From assembly GCA_020852655.1 (NCBI GenBank), contig JADZAI010000106.1, positions 1-64,000 on the forward strand: DNA of 64,000 nt, read 5' to 3'. The notes under the pieces are model-generated. The model did not search any database. It saw only the letters and a list, made by a program, of their open reading frames with translations, and had not been told where the DNA came from. Shown piece after piece: positions 51,359-61,055 of the stretch (the stretch's first letter is position 1; each line of letters begins with the position of its first letter). The DNA is from Alphaproteobacteria bacterium. GTDB lineage: Bacteria; Pseudomonadota; Alphaproteobacteria; Micropepsales; Micropepsaceae. The position numbers and the translations under genes are program-made.

Positions 51359-51676
51359 TTACTTTGAAACCGCCTTCTTAACCGCCGCTGCAATAGCTCT
51401 TTTTGACAAGCTTGGCTTGACCGAAGGGGCAATGAAAACCCGATCGACGTCGCCAGCTTTTTTCGATGGCTTTATCTTATGGTCGCCTTCGCGGGTCAGA
51501 TTGCGGCCCTTTCGGGCTCCAGCCTTGCCAACCTTAAAAAAACCGACCTTGCTTGCCTTCAGGCCGGTGGCGATCTCGTCAAATACTTCGTCAACAGCGC
51601 GCTTGGCCTCGGCCCTCGTAAGCACATCCTTCTTGCCGAGGTTGGCGACCAAGTCGATGAAAGCTGCCTTGTTCAT
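51359..51676 (-). CDS. HU/IHF-family DNA-binding protein
   Basis: MNKAAFIDLVANLGKKDVLTRAEAKRAVDEVFDEIATGLKASKVGFFKVGKAGARKGRN; basic C-terminus. Confidence 0.8.
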   Translation of the reverse strand: MNKAAFIDLVANLGKKDVLTRAEAKRAVDEVFDEIATGLKASKVGFFKVGKAGARKGRNLTREGDHKIKPSKKAGDVDRVFIAPSVKPSLSKRAIAAAVKKAVSK

Positions 51677-51742
51677 TTCACGACTATACCATGATCGGCC
51701 GGCATTTCGAGGGCTCAGCAAGCTCCGACCTGCGTTGGCCGC

Positions 51743-52915
51743 TCACCCCGTCGCCTCGAAAATCTCCCGGCCGATCAGCATGCGGCGGATTTCGTTGGTG
51801 CCGGCGCCGATGTCGTAGAGCTTGGCGTCGCGCAGGATGCGGCTGGTCGGGTAGTCGTTGATGTAGCCGTTGCCGCCGAGGCACTGGATCGCCTCCAGCG
51901 CCACCTGCACCGCCGTCTCCGAGGCATAGAGGATGGCGCCGGCAGCATCCTGGCGCGTGGTGCGGCCGCGATCGCAGGCCTTGGCGACGGTATAGACATA
52001 GGCGCGCGCTGCGTTGGTCTTCACATACATGTCGGCGAGCTTGCCCTGCATGAGCTGGAAGCTGCCGATCGGCTGGCCGAACTGCTTGCGGTCGTGGAGA
52101 TAGGGGATGACCGCGTCGAGCGCCGACTGGGCGAGGCCGAGGCAGCCGGCGGACAGCACCGCACGCTCATAGTCGAGGCCGGACATGAGGACGGTGACGC
52201 CGCCATTGACCTGGCCCAGCACATTCTCCGCCGGCACCTCGCAATCCTCGAAGACGAGTTCGCAGGTGTCGGAGCCCCGCATGCCCATCTTGTCGAGCTT
52301 GGGCGAGGTGCTGAAACCCTTCATGCCCTTCTCGATCAGGAAGGCGGTGATGCCGCGCGACTTCGCCTCCGGCTCGGTCTTCGCATAGACCACCAGCGTG
52401 TCGGCGTGCGGCCCGTTGGTGATCCAGAACTTGGTGCCGTTGAGGACATAGCGGTCGCCCTTCTTCTCGGCGCGCGTCCGCATCGAAACGACATCCGACC
52501 CCGCGCCGGCCTCCGACATCGCCAGCGCGCCGACATGCTGGCCCGAGATCAGCTTGGGCAGATAGCGCCGCTTCTGGTCGTCGGTGCCCCAGCGGCGGAT
52601 CTGGTTCACGCAGAGATTGGAGTGCGCGCCGTAGGAGAGGCCGACCGCCCCGGAGCCCCGGCTGACCTCTTCCATCGCCACGCAATGTTCGAGATAGCCG
52701 AGGCCGGAGCCGCCGAACTCTTCCTCGACCGTCACGCCCAGCAATCCGAGATTGCCCAGTTCGGGCCAGAGGTCGCGCGGAAAGGTGTTGCTCCGGTCGA
52801 TCTCCGCCGCCCGGGGCGCGAGCTTGTCGCCGACCCAGGAGCGGATGGTTTCGCGCAGCATGTCGGCCGTTTCGCCGAGGTCGAAGTCGAGTCCGCGGAA
52901 CGCGTTGGGGATCAC
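51743..52915 (-). CDS. acyl-CoA dehydrogenase, isovaleryl-CoA dehydrogenase-like
   Basis: [82 protein letters not shown]. Confidence 0.9.
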   Translation of the reverse strand: MIPNAFRGLDFDLGETADMLRETIRSWVGDKLAPRAAEIDRSNTFPRDLWPELGNLGLLGVTVEEEFGGSGLGYLEHCVAMEEVSRGSGAVGLSYGAHSNLCVNQIRRWGTDDQKRRYLPKLISGQHVGALAMSEAGAGSDVVSMRTRAEKKGDRYVLNGTKFWITNGPHADTLVVYAKTEPEAKSRGITAFLIEKGMKGFSTSPKLDKMGMRGSDTCELVFEDCEVPAENVLGQVNGGVTVLMSGLDYERAVLSAGCLGLAQSALDAVIPYLHDRKQFGQPIGSFQLMQGKLADMYVKTNAARAYVYTVAKACDRGRTTRQDAAGAILYASETAVQVALEAIQCLGGNGYINDYPTSRILRDAKLYDIGAGTNEIRRMLIGREIFEATG

Positions 52916-53056
52916 GTCATAAACTCCTGGTTTTACCGCCCGTTACGCTTGCATGACGGTCAGGTGAAATTTCCCTAACCGGCTGGTTGCACTCCCCTAA
53001 ACAGGGTAGCACCGCCATGTTGCAATGCAGCATCGAAGGCGCTTTGCTAAGACCCT

Positions 53057-54166
53057 ATGACGAAATCGGTCGCGCCCGAAACCGTGCTTGTCCTCCAGGG
53101 CGGCGGTGCCCTCGGGGCCTATCAGGCTGGCGTCTATGAGGGTCTCGCGGAAGCCGGCGAGGGGCCGGGCTGGATCGCGGGCATTTCGATCGGGGCGATC
53201 AACGCGGCCCTGATCGTCGGAAATCCGCCCGAACACCGGGTCGCCCGGCTGCGCGACTTCTGGCACAGGATCACCGCCGGCGTGACGGTCGATCCCTGGC
53301 TGCCCGGCGACCAGGTCCGGGCGCTGTTCAACACCGCCAGCGCCTATTGGACCGCCGCGGTCGGGGTGCGGGGGTTCTTCACCCCGCGTATCCCGCCGCC
53401 CTCCTTCTACCCCGCCGGCTCGCCCGAAGCGCTGAGCGTCTACGACACCTCGCCGCTGCGGAAGACGCTGGAGGAATTCGTCGATTTCGAGCTGATCAAC
53501 AGCGGGCGGACGCGGCTCAGCGTCGGGGCGGTCAATGTCCGCAGCGGCAACTTCGCCTATTTCGACAGCCGCGCGATGCGGCTCGGCCCCGAGCACATCA
53601 TGGCCTCCGGCGCGCTGCCGCCCGGCTTCCCGCCGGTCGAGATCGACGGCGAGCATTACTGGGACGGCGGGCTCGTTTCGAACACGCCGCTGCAATATGT
53701 GCTGGACCACGAGCACGAGCGCGACCTGCGCATCTATCAGGTGGACCTGTTCAGCGCGAAGGGCGCCCTGCCCCGCAACCTCTCCGAGGCGGCGGAGCGC
53801 GAGAAGGATATCCGCTTCTCCAGCCGTACACGGATGAACACCGACGAGGGGCTACGCCTGCGCCGGGCGCGCGCGGCGTTCCGCAGCCTGCTGACGAAAC
53901 TGCCGCAGGACCTGGCCAGCGACCCCGATGTCACATTGCTGACCGAATTGGCACAAGAAAGCGCCGTGACCGTTGTCCACCTGATCTACCAGGACAAGCC
54001 GTATGAGGGGGGCAGCAAGGACTTCGAGTTTTCACGCCGCACGATGCTGGAACATTGGGCGGCCGGTCTCGCCGACGTGCGCCGGACGATGGTGCATGGC
54101 GGCGAGATCAAGCAGCGCCCCGCCGGCGGCGGGGCGAAGACATTCGACATTCATCGCAAGGCATAA
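53057..54166 (+). CDS. patatin-like phospholipase family protein
   Basis: LQGGGALGAYQAGVYEGL, GISIGAINAALI, WDGGLVSNTPL. Confidence 0.93.
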   Translation: MTKSVAPETVLVLQGGGALGAYQAGVYEGLAEAGEGPGWIAGISIGAINAALIVGNPPEHRVARLRDFWHRITAGVTVDPWLPGDQVRALFNTASAYWTAAVGVRGFFTPRIPPPSFYPAGSPEALSVYDTSPLRKTLEEFVDFELINSGRTRLSVGAVNVRSGNFAYFDSRAMRLGPEHIMASGALPPGFPPVEIDGEHYWDGGLVSNTPLQYVLDHEHERDLRIYQVDLFSAKGALPRNLSEAAEREKDIRFSSRTRMNTDEGLRLRRARAAFRSLLTKLPQDLASDPDVTLLTELAQESAVTVVHLIYQDKPYEGGSKDFEFSRRTMLEHWAAGLADVRRTMVHGGEIKQRPAGGGAKTFDIHRKA

Positions 54167-54181
54167 CAGGAGTTCAGTAGA

Positions 54182-54967
54182 ATGAGCTTGGAAGGCAAGT
54201 CGGCCGTCATCACGGGGTCGACGAGCGGCATCGGATTGGCGATTGCCCGCGCCCTCGCGGCGCAGGAGGTCAACGTGGTCCTCAATGGATTCGGCGATGC
54301 CGATGCGATCGAGACGGAACGCAAGCGGATCGAGCGGGAGTTCGGTGTCCGGGCGCTCTATTCGCCCGCCGACATGACGCGGCCCGTGAAGATCCAGGGT
54401 CTCATCAACCTCGCGCAGAAGGCGTTCGGCGGGCCGGACATCGTCATCAACAATGCCGGCATCCAGTTCGTCTCGCCGATCGAGGAGTTTCCGGTCGAGA
54501 AGTGGGACGACATCATCGCGATCAACCTGTCGTCCGCCTTCCACACGATCCGCGCCGCCCTGCCCGGCATGAAGGAGCGCGGCTGGGGCCGGATCATCCA
54601 GACGGCCTCGGCCCATTCGCTCGTCGCCTCGCCGTTCAAGGCGGCCTATGTCGCGGCCAAGCACGGCATCGCGGGGCTGACCAAGACCGTGGCGCTGGAA
54701 GCCGCGACGCATGGCGTCACCTGCAACTGCATCAGCCCCGGCTATGTCTGGACGCCGCTGGTCGAGAAGCAGATCCCCGAGACGATGGCGGCGCGCAACA
54801 TGACCGAGGACCAGGTCATCAACGACGTCCTGCTGGCGGCGCAGCCGACGAAGCAGTTCGTCACCGTCGACCAGGTCGCTTCGCTCGCCGTCTTCCTCTG
54901 CACCGACGCGGCGAGTTCGATCACCGGCGCCAACATCTCCATGGACGGCGGCTGGACGGCGGCCTGA
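54182..54967 (+). CDS. 3-hydroxybutyrate dehydrogenase (SDR)
   Basis: GKSAVITGSTSGIGLAIARALA; YVAAKHGIAGLTK; ISPGYVWTPLVEKQIP. Confidence 0.9.
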   Translation: MSLEGKSAVITGSTSGIGLAIARALAAQEVNVVLNGFGDADAIETERKRIEREFGVRALYSPADMTRPVKIQGLINLAQKAFGGPDIVINNAGIQFVSPIEEFPVEKWDDIIAINLSSAFHTIRAALPGMKERGWGRIIQTASAHSLVASPFKAAYVAAKHGIAGLTKTVALEAATHGVTCNCISPGYVWTPLVEKQIPETMAARNMTEDQVINDVLLAAQPTKQFVTVDQVASLAVFLCTDAASSITGANISMDGGWTAA

Positions 54968-54988
54968 CGAGGCGACAAGAGAGAGGGC

Positions 54989-55600
54989 GTGGCCCCGACG
55001 CTCCTCAAGCTTGTCCGCATCAAGCGCACCGATCTGCCGACCGACACGGTTGCGCTCGCCCGTTTCCTGATCGGCGCCGTGGTGGTGCACGACCTGCCCG
55101 AAGGGCGCGTCGCGGCGCGGATGGTCGAGACCGAGGCCTATCTCGCCGACGACGCGGCGAGCCATACCTTCCGCGGCGAGACCAGGCGCAACAGGCCGAT
55201 GTTCGGCCGCCGCGGCCACGCCTATGTCTATCTGAACTACGGCGTCTTCTGGCTCTTCAACATCAGCGCCGAGACCGAGGGCGTGGGGGCGGGCGTTCTG
55301 GTCCGCGCGGTCGAGCCGCTTCTCGGCACCGACCTCATGCAGCAGCGGCGGCCGGGCCGGACCGGCACGGAGCTGACGAGCGGGCCCGGCAAGCTGACGC
55401 TGGCGCTCGGCATCGGCCCGCAGCACAGCGGCATCGACCTCTGCGCCCGCGGCGACCTCTGGCTCGCCCGCGCGCCGCATGCCGCGGCGGGGATCGGAAC
55501 CTCGGTGCGGATCGGCATCACGAAAGACATCGACCGGCCGCTGCGCTTCTTCGAGCGCGGCAACCCCTATGTCAGCGGGCCGAGGAAACTGAACGTTTAG
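54989..55600 (+). CDS. DNA-3-methyladenine glycosylase (AAG/Mpg family)
   Basis: VARMVETEAYLADDAASHTFRGETRRNRPMFGRRGHAYVYLNYGVFWLFNI. Confidence 0.93.
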   Translation: MAPTLLKLVRIKRTDLPTDTVALARFLIGAVVVHDLPEGRVAARMVETEAYLADDAASHTFRGETRRNRPMFGRRGHAYVYLNYGVFWLFNISAETEGVGAGVLVRAVEPLLGTDLMQQRRPGRTGTELTSGPGKLTLALGIGPQHSGIDLCARGDLWLARAPHAAAGIGTSVRIGITKDIDRPLRFFERGNPYVSGPRKLNV

Positions 55601-55819
55601 GGGTGGAGCGTGCGCCCCAAACCAAGGGGCCCGGACCCGCCGGCGCGGCGGTTCAGGTTCGTCCCTGAGCCGGGCCTGGGCCCAGAAATGTCTTGAGTGG
55701 TGCGGCCAAGAGAGTCGGTCTAGGTCGGTTCTAAGTTATTGACTATAAAGGGATTTTAGACTCCACAAGCACTCCTTCCTAGTGGCAAAACTAGTGGAAA
55801 TTGCCCTTGGGAGGACTCT

Positions 55820-57217
55820 GTGTCCCTGCAAATTCCACACGTCGAATCGGTCGGCCATGGCCGCCGGTATCGCCGAAAGGTGCCCGCCGACATCCAACCC
55901 GTTGTCGGCCGCAAAAGCTGGATTCACCACTGGTCCGGCAAGGTGCCAGAGGACCGCTGGATATTCGAAGCCCGGCGGTTGGCTCGTCAGCATGACCTTG
56001 TGATTGAGCGAGCGCGGGCGGGCGAGCTTCTTGATGCAACGGCCGTGTCGGACGCTGAAGCGACGGCTCGCACTATTCTAAACCAAGACGCAAATCGGCG
56101 GGCGGCGTTCATCGAACTCGCCACCAACGACATCTTCGGCGTCAGCGCCGACAATCCACGCGGGCCGTGGTTGACGGCCGTGTTGAAGGCAATGGACCAC
56201 GGCGGCACCTACGTGCCGGACATCGTGTCCCTTGCCGCTGCCTACGAGCGGGACAAGGAGGCCCTGAGCGCACAGGGTAAGACGCGATCTGAGAAGGCCA
56301 TCCAAGTCGGCGTCGATGCCTTCAGCAGGATAGTCGGCGCCAAGGACGTTCGGCAGATCACCCCGGCCGATGTTGAGGCATGGATGAACGCTGGCCGGAA
56401 GGCCGGGCAGTCGCCACGCACCATCTCGCGCCGGGGCGTGTCGCTAAAGGCGTTGGTGAAGAGGGCTTATCTGAAACTAGGCCATACCGGGATGAACCCG
56501 TTTGCTGCCTTCAGCTTCAGCGTGAAGGCATCAGCGACCGATAGGATGCCCTTCCATCGTCAGCACCTTGACCAAATTGCCGCCTACATGGCGCGATCAA
56601 CGCGGCTGAAGCCGGAGACACGGGCACTTGTACTGCTGGCCCGGAACACCGGCTGCGGCCCCGCCGAACTGTCGGGCCTCACGCTCGCCGACATCAGCTT
56701 GGAGTCGGCCATTCCCTACATCTGGATAAGGCCCAACCGGATTCGTGGTGTGAAAACCGCCATGCGCGACCGTCGCGTCCCGCTGGTCGGTGACGATGTA
56801 GTCGCCGCACTCAACATTGTCAGTCAGCGGGCAACGCGGAACGGCAAAGGCCGCCCGCGCGATACCATCAACCTCTTCCGCTTCCACGCGGAGCGCGGTG
56901 CAGATGTAACCTCCGCTGTCCTCAATAAGCTCATCCGCAGCGCTGGCGTCCCGAAGAGCCGACGCCTGTCCGCTTATTCGTGGCGGCATGGCATGAAGGA
57001 GGCCCTCAGAGCCGCGCACGTCCCTGAGCACATACAGCGCCGTATTCTCGGCCACTCCGGCACCGCCGTGGCCGACAACTACGGGAGCCCAAGTGGCAGG
57101 CTTGAGGAAGCTCGGGACGCCATAACAAAGGCCCTGCCCCACCTTGGCGACATTGACCCGTTGGCATACCGCCCCGGCGAACTGCCGAAGCCGAAGGCGA
57201 AGGGAGCGAAGTCATGA
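55820..57217 (+). CDS. tyrosine recombinase/integrase 1 (apparently lacking canonical Arg I)
   Basis: 465 aa; C-term YSWRHGMKEALRAAHVPEHIQRRILGHSGTAVADNYG; NTGCGPAELSGL where Arg is expected. Confidence 0.85.
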   Translation: MSLQIPHVESVGHGRRYRRKVPADIQPVVGRKSWIHHWSGKVPEDRWIFEARRLARQHDLVIERARAGELLDATAVSDAEATARTILNQDANRRAAFIELATNDIFGVSADNPRGPWLTAVLKAMDHGGTYVPDIVSLAAAYERDKEALSAQGKTRSEKAIQVGVDAFSRIVGAKDVRQITPADVEAWMNAGRKAGQSPRTISRRGVSLKALVKRAYLKLGHTGMNPFAAFSFSVKASATDRMPFHRQHLDQIAAYMARSTRLKPETRALVLLARNTGCGPAELSGLTLADISLESAIPYIWIRPNRIRGVKTAMRDRRVPLVGDDVVAALNIVSQRATRNGKGRPRDTINLFRFHAERGADVTSAVLNKLIRSAGVPKSRRLSAYSWRHGMKEALRAAHVPEHIQRRILGHSGTAVADNYGSPSGRLEEARDAITKALPHLGDIDPLAYRPGELPKPKAKGAKS

Positions 57218-58299
57218 TGACCTTTGATGAGGCCGTTGACGGCTATCTCAAGCGCCATGTGGCGAAGCTCCGCACCGCCGATCAAGTGGAAGGTATATTC
57301 AAGCTGCCGGTATTCGAGCCGTGGCGCTCACGACGGCTGAGCGCGATTGCAGGGAAGGACGTGGCCGACATTCTCGACGTGGTTGAGATGAACGCCGGAC
57401 CCGCAAGGGTGAACCGTGTGCTTGCAGCGGTTCGCGGGCTATTCAACTTCGCAATGTCGCGTGGCTGGATTGACGCAAGCCCGATCCGGCCCGGCCTCGT
57501 GAGGAAGGAAGATTCACGTGACCGAGTCCTGTCCTTCGATGAAGTCGGCGCGATCTGGCGAAGCCTCGGCGACATAGGCGGCCCCTATGCGGGTGCCGCA
57601 AGGATGCTCTTCCTGACCGGGCAACGGGCTACGCCGGTTTCCCAGATGCGTCGCTCCGCCATCGACCGTCGCGCCATGCTGTGGCGCACTACCAGCGCTG
57701 ACCAGAAGAACGGCGTCGCCATGAATGTTCCGTTGTCCCCGGTGGCGCTGAGGGTGATCGCTGATCGGCCCGTGACTGAAGGGCTGGACTTCGTGTTCTC
57801 ATCGGATGGAGCGCAAGGCGTCACAGCGTGGTCATGGTTTAAGGACCGGGTAGATGTGGCCTCCGGCGTTGAGAACTGGCGCTGGCATGACGTGCGGCGC
57901 ACGGTCGCCACGATCATGGGCGGCCTTCTCGGCTTCGATCCTGACACGGTACAGGCGGTTCTAGGGCATTCGGGTAGAGCCCGCATCGGCGTGACGGCGA
58001 TCTATGACCGCAGCGACCGTGAGGATTCCATGAGGCTCGCCCTCAATGCCGTCGCACGCCTCTTGGAGCTTGTCGCTGATCTCGACGGGTGGGCCGTGGT
58101 TGACGATCATCTGCACAGTGTGCGGCCGGGCGAGGATGCGAACGGGCCGCGTGAGCGCCGCGCCGCCTTCCGCCATGCCATTCGGGGGAGCGACTCCTGC
58201 TGGGGCCAATGGCTCTCATCTGTGACAGGCGCGGCAAACGGTCCTATTCAGGAGCCATATCTTCACAAATCGACCTTGACCGCATCCATAAGTATATGA
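57214..58299 (+). CDS. tyrosine recombinase/integrase 2
   Basis: 361 aa; FLTGQRATPVSQM, WHDVRRTVATIM, VLGHSGRARIGVTAIYDR; ATGA overlap with integrase 1. Confidence 0.9.
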   Translation: MMTFDEAVDGYLKRHVAKLRTADQVEGIFKLPVFEPWRSRRLSAIAGKDVADILDVVEMNAGPARVNRVLAAVRGLFNFAMSRGWIDASPIRPGLVRKEDSRDRVLSFDEVGAIWRSLGDIGGPYAGAARMLFLTGQRATPVSQMRRSAIDRRAMLWRTTSADQKNGVAMNVPLSPVALRVIADRPVTEGLDFVFSSDGAQGVTAWSWFKDRVDVASGVENWRWHDVRRTVATIMGGLLGFDPDTVQAVLGHSGRARIGVTAIYDRSDREDSMRLALNAVARLLELVADLDGWAVVDDHLHSVRPGEDANGPRERRAAFRHAIRGSDSCWGQWLSSVTGAANGPIQEPYLHKSTLTASISI

Positions 58300-58307
58300 T
58301 TTTATTT

Positions 58308-58335
58308 AATATTATTTCTATTGCGCAATAATATT
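58308..58335. repeat. AT-rich inverted repeat AATATTATT-n10-AATAATATT
   Basis: Perfect 9-bp arms between integrase 2 and the regulator/replicase genes. Confidence 0.8.
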
Positions 58336-58487
58336 TCGTCAGCCAAGATATGGGAAGTCGCTCATTGGGAGCGACCTACCCTAGGGCTTTAGGCCCGTAA
58401 GGATCACCGCATGGAACAGCGATTGGTGCTGGGCGGGGAGATCGGCGGCTAGGTCGTCTGTCTCGCCTCTTAGCCGAGGAGACACAG

Positions 58488-58787
58488 ATGCTAACGGAGC
58501 CTAAGAGCCCATTGGGCTACCGCAGGAAGGAATTGGCGGACCTTTTGAAGTACTGCTTGCCGTACTTCGACCGTCTCGTTTCGAAAGGAAAGCTGCCTAA
58601 GCCTGTACGCGTGCTGGGGCGTCCCTATTGGCCGGTTGAGGATGTAGTCATCCACCTTGTCGGCGCTGAGGGCCGAACAAAGATTTATCGAGGCCAACGC
58701 GCCACGGCGGCGCAGAACAAACGTGAAAGCGTGACGTGGACGGCGGCCAAAACCTCTCACGCCGCCGGGCCCTCAACGCGAGTCTAG
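58488..58787 (+). CDS. AlpA/excisionase-like helix-turn-helix protein
   Basis: LGYRRKELADLLKYCLPYFDRLVSKGKLPKPVRVLGRPYWPVEDVVIHL. Confidence 0.65.
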   Translation: MLTEPKSPLGYRRKELADLLKYCLPYFDRLVSKGKLPKPVRVLGRPYWPVEDVVIHLVGAEGRTKIYRGQRATAAQNKRESVTWTAAKTSHAAGPSTRV

Positions 58788-58789
58788 TC

Positions 58790-60958
58790 ATGCCAAACCT
58801 TGCCGCACGTAAAGAGTGGGCGCTTAAACTCGCACGACTCGGCTTTGAGATATTCCCCATCCCGGCCTTCGAAAAGAAGCCGGAGATCGGCGGAGGCTCG
58901 TGGCTGCTGAAGATGTCGAGTGACCCCGATGTAGTCGCCGGGTGGTTCAACGACACCCCGGATATGAACTACGCTGTCTGTCCCGGCGCTGGCCATGTGG
59001 TCATCGACTTGGACCAGAAGAATGGCAAGGACGGCGTAGGCCATTGGGCCGTGCTTGAGTCTCTTGAAGACACGGACGATTGGGTATCCAGCGCCACCCT
59101 TAGGGTTCGAACGCCAAGCGGTGGCGTCCACCTGTATCTCAAAACCGATGCGTCCGTTTCGAACGGTCACAACTTCGGCGGAAAGGACTGCGGGGTCGAT
59201 ATCCGGGGAGCACACGGTTATGTCGTTGGCCCCTACTCCTACACCGTCGCCGATGAGCGCTCGAAAACATATGAAGGCGAGTACTCCGTAGAGAACGACG
59301 TTGAGATCAGGGCTGCGCCCGAATGGGTGATGAGCCGGACCAACTCAGTCCGCGAGCGGTCGGCCAGCGCTGACGAAGCCCTCACCGAGCTTGATACGGA
59401 AGGTGCCATTCTTCGCTGCCGTCAGTTCCTTGAACGCACCACGGTCGCCGTGAGCGGCCAGAACGGCAACAACTGGACCTACGCGACCATCGCCCGGCTC
59501 CGCTCCATGGGCCTCAGTGAGGACGGGGCCATCGCCCTGATGACAGAGCCGGACGGGTGGAACGAGCGCTGTGAGCCCGCGTGGTCGCTTGAGGAACTAA
59601 GGCTCATCGCCGGGAACGTCTACCAGTATGCCAAGGGGCAGGCCGGTGACTTCGGCGGCGCGATGATCGAAAAGTTTGACCGGGTGTTCGGCGACGGCTC
59701 ATCGGTCGATAGCGACATGGTGGACGTGTCGTCACTCAATCTCGACGCAGAGGATGCGCCCGTCGCTACGCCTCTCAAGGCTTACCTTGAATCCGAGCTA
59801 GACGGCCTGCCAGAACCGGAGTGGCTCATTGATGACGTGCTCCCCGCCAAAGCGCTCAGCGTCGTCTACGGTGCGACAGGCTCCGGCAAGACCTTCTATG
59901 AGTTGGACCGGGTGCTGCATCTCGTGACAGGCCGGACCTATGCGGCACCCGAGCACATGCAGGAAGGGTTCGTAGAAGGCTACGCCGTTACTCGCCCGAT
60001 CAAGGCCACATACGTCGCGGGCGAAGGTGTAACCGGGGTACGAAAACGCATCCGCGCATGGCGTCAGCGCCATGGGTATGAGGGGACGCTTGACCTTTTG
60101 ATCGTCCCCAACATGCCACGTCTCTCTCAGAAGGACGCTGTTGACGCGCTGATAGCAACGATCAAGACCCGGATGCGTAGTTGCGACCTTGTTGTCTTCG
60201 ACACCTTGGGCCGTGCGGCGGCCGGGCTCAATATCAGCGCTGCGCCCGACGTACAGCTTATTGTCGAAGCTGCCGAGTACATCATGCGCTCATTGGACTG
60301 CGGCGTGACATTCATCCATCACACGGGGAAGGACCGTGAGCGCGGTGCTTTAGGCTCAGAGATGGTGATTGCCAACGCCGACTTGGTCGAACGTATCGAT
60401 CTGGTTGGCCAGAGCTACGGTCACCGCGTCATCAAGTCCGCATGCGTCAAGCTGAAGGACTCCGAACTACGCCCGGACATCTTGTTCAAAGGGACGACCG
60501 AAGAACTCGGCAGGGATTACCGTGGACGAATAATTGACTCGCTCGTCCTCACGCGGCTCGACGCCACGCCTGCACCGGCCAACGAGGACGCGCTACGCGA
60601 AGGCAAGAGCCGTAAGGCTAAGTTGGACTACTCAAAGCTCAATCTCGCCCGGTCTCTCATCGAGGCGCACACCGGCCCCCTTAAGCTAACCATGAACGCG
60701 TTGGCCGGTGAGATGGCCCACAAGCTGACGGAACGCGACACCACCGTTACAGACGGACAGTTCGAAAGAGCAAAGGAAGAGTGTCGCAATTTCCTTCGCA
60801 AGGAAGCGACAGGAGCCCTCGCCCGCTTCGCCTACAAGGAAGGCGAGGGAAAGCAGCCGTGGATATTTCAGTCACCCCACCGCGACGTGTCCGCCATCAT
60901 GGACAAAATTGAAGAGAGCGAGCAGTCATCCATTGCTGCGGCGTTCGCTGCGGAGTGA
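58790..60958 (+). CDS. bifunctional DNA primase/polymerase with RepA-like AAA helicase domain
   Basis: N-term ARLGFEIFPIPAFEKKPEIGGGSWL...VIDLDQKNG; GATGSGKTFYELDRVLHL Walker A; VVFDTLGRAAAGLN; FIHHTGKDRERGALGSE. Confidence 0.88.
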   Translation: MPNLAARKEWALKLARLGFEIFPIPAFEKKPEIGGGSWLLKMSSDPDVVAGWFNDTPDMNYAVCPGAGHVVIDLDQKNGKDGVGHWAVLESLEDTDDWVSSATLRVRTPSGGVHLYLKTDASVSNGHNFGGKDCGVDIRGAHGYVVGPYSYTVADERSKTYEGEYSVENDVEIRAAPEWVMSRTNSVRERSASADEALTELDTEGAILRCRQFLERTTVAVSGQNGNNWTYATIARLRSMGLSEDGAIALMTEPDGWNERCEPAWSLEELRLIAGNVYQYAKGQAGDFGGAMIEKFDRVFGDGSSVDSDMVDVSSLNLDAEDAPVATPLKAYLESELDGLPEPEWLIDDVLPAKALSVVYGATGSGKTFYELDRVLHLVTGRTYAAPEHMQEGFVEGYAVTRPIKATYVAGEGVTGVRKRIRAWRQRHGYEGTLDLLIVPNMPRLSQKDAVDALIATIKTRMRSCDLVVFDTLGRAAAGLNISAAPDVQLIVEAAEYIMRSLDCGVTFIHHTGKDRERGALGSEMVIANADLVERIDLVGQSYGHRVIKSACVKLKDSELRPDILFKGTTEELGRDYRGRIIDSLVLTRLDATPAPANEDALREGKSRKAKLDYSKLNLARSLIEAHTGPLKLTMNALAGEMAHKLTERDTTVTDGQFERAKEECRNFLRKEATGALARFAYKEGEGKQPWIFQSPHRDVSAIMDKIEESEQSSIAAAFAAE

Positions 60959-61055
60959 AGTACTTAAGAGAAGTGCGACCGGAAGGCGGAGGGCTCATGG
61001 TCACCTCCCGGCCGCTGGTCGCCCGCAGTTATGGAGACCGGCGGGCGACTCGTCG

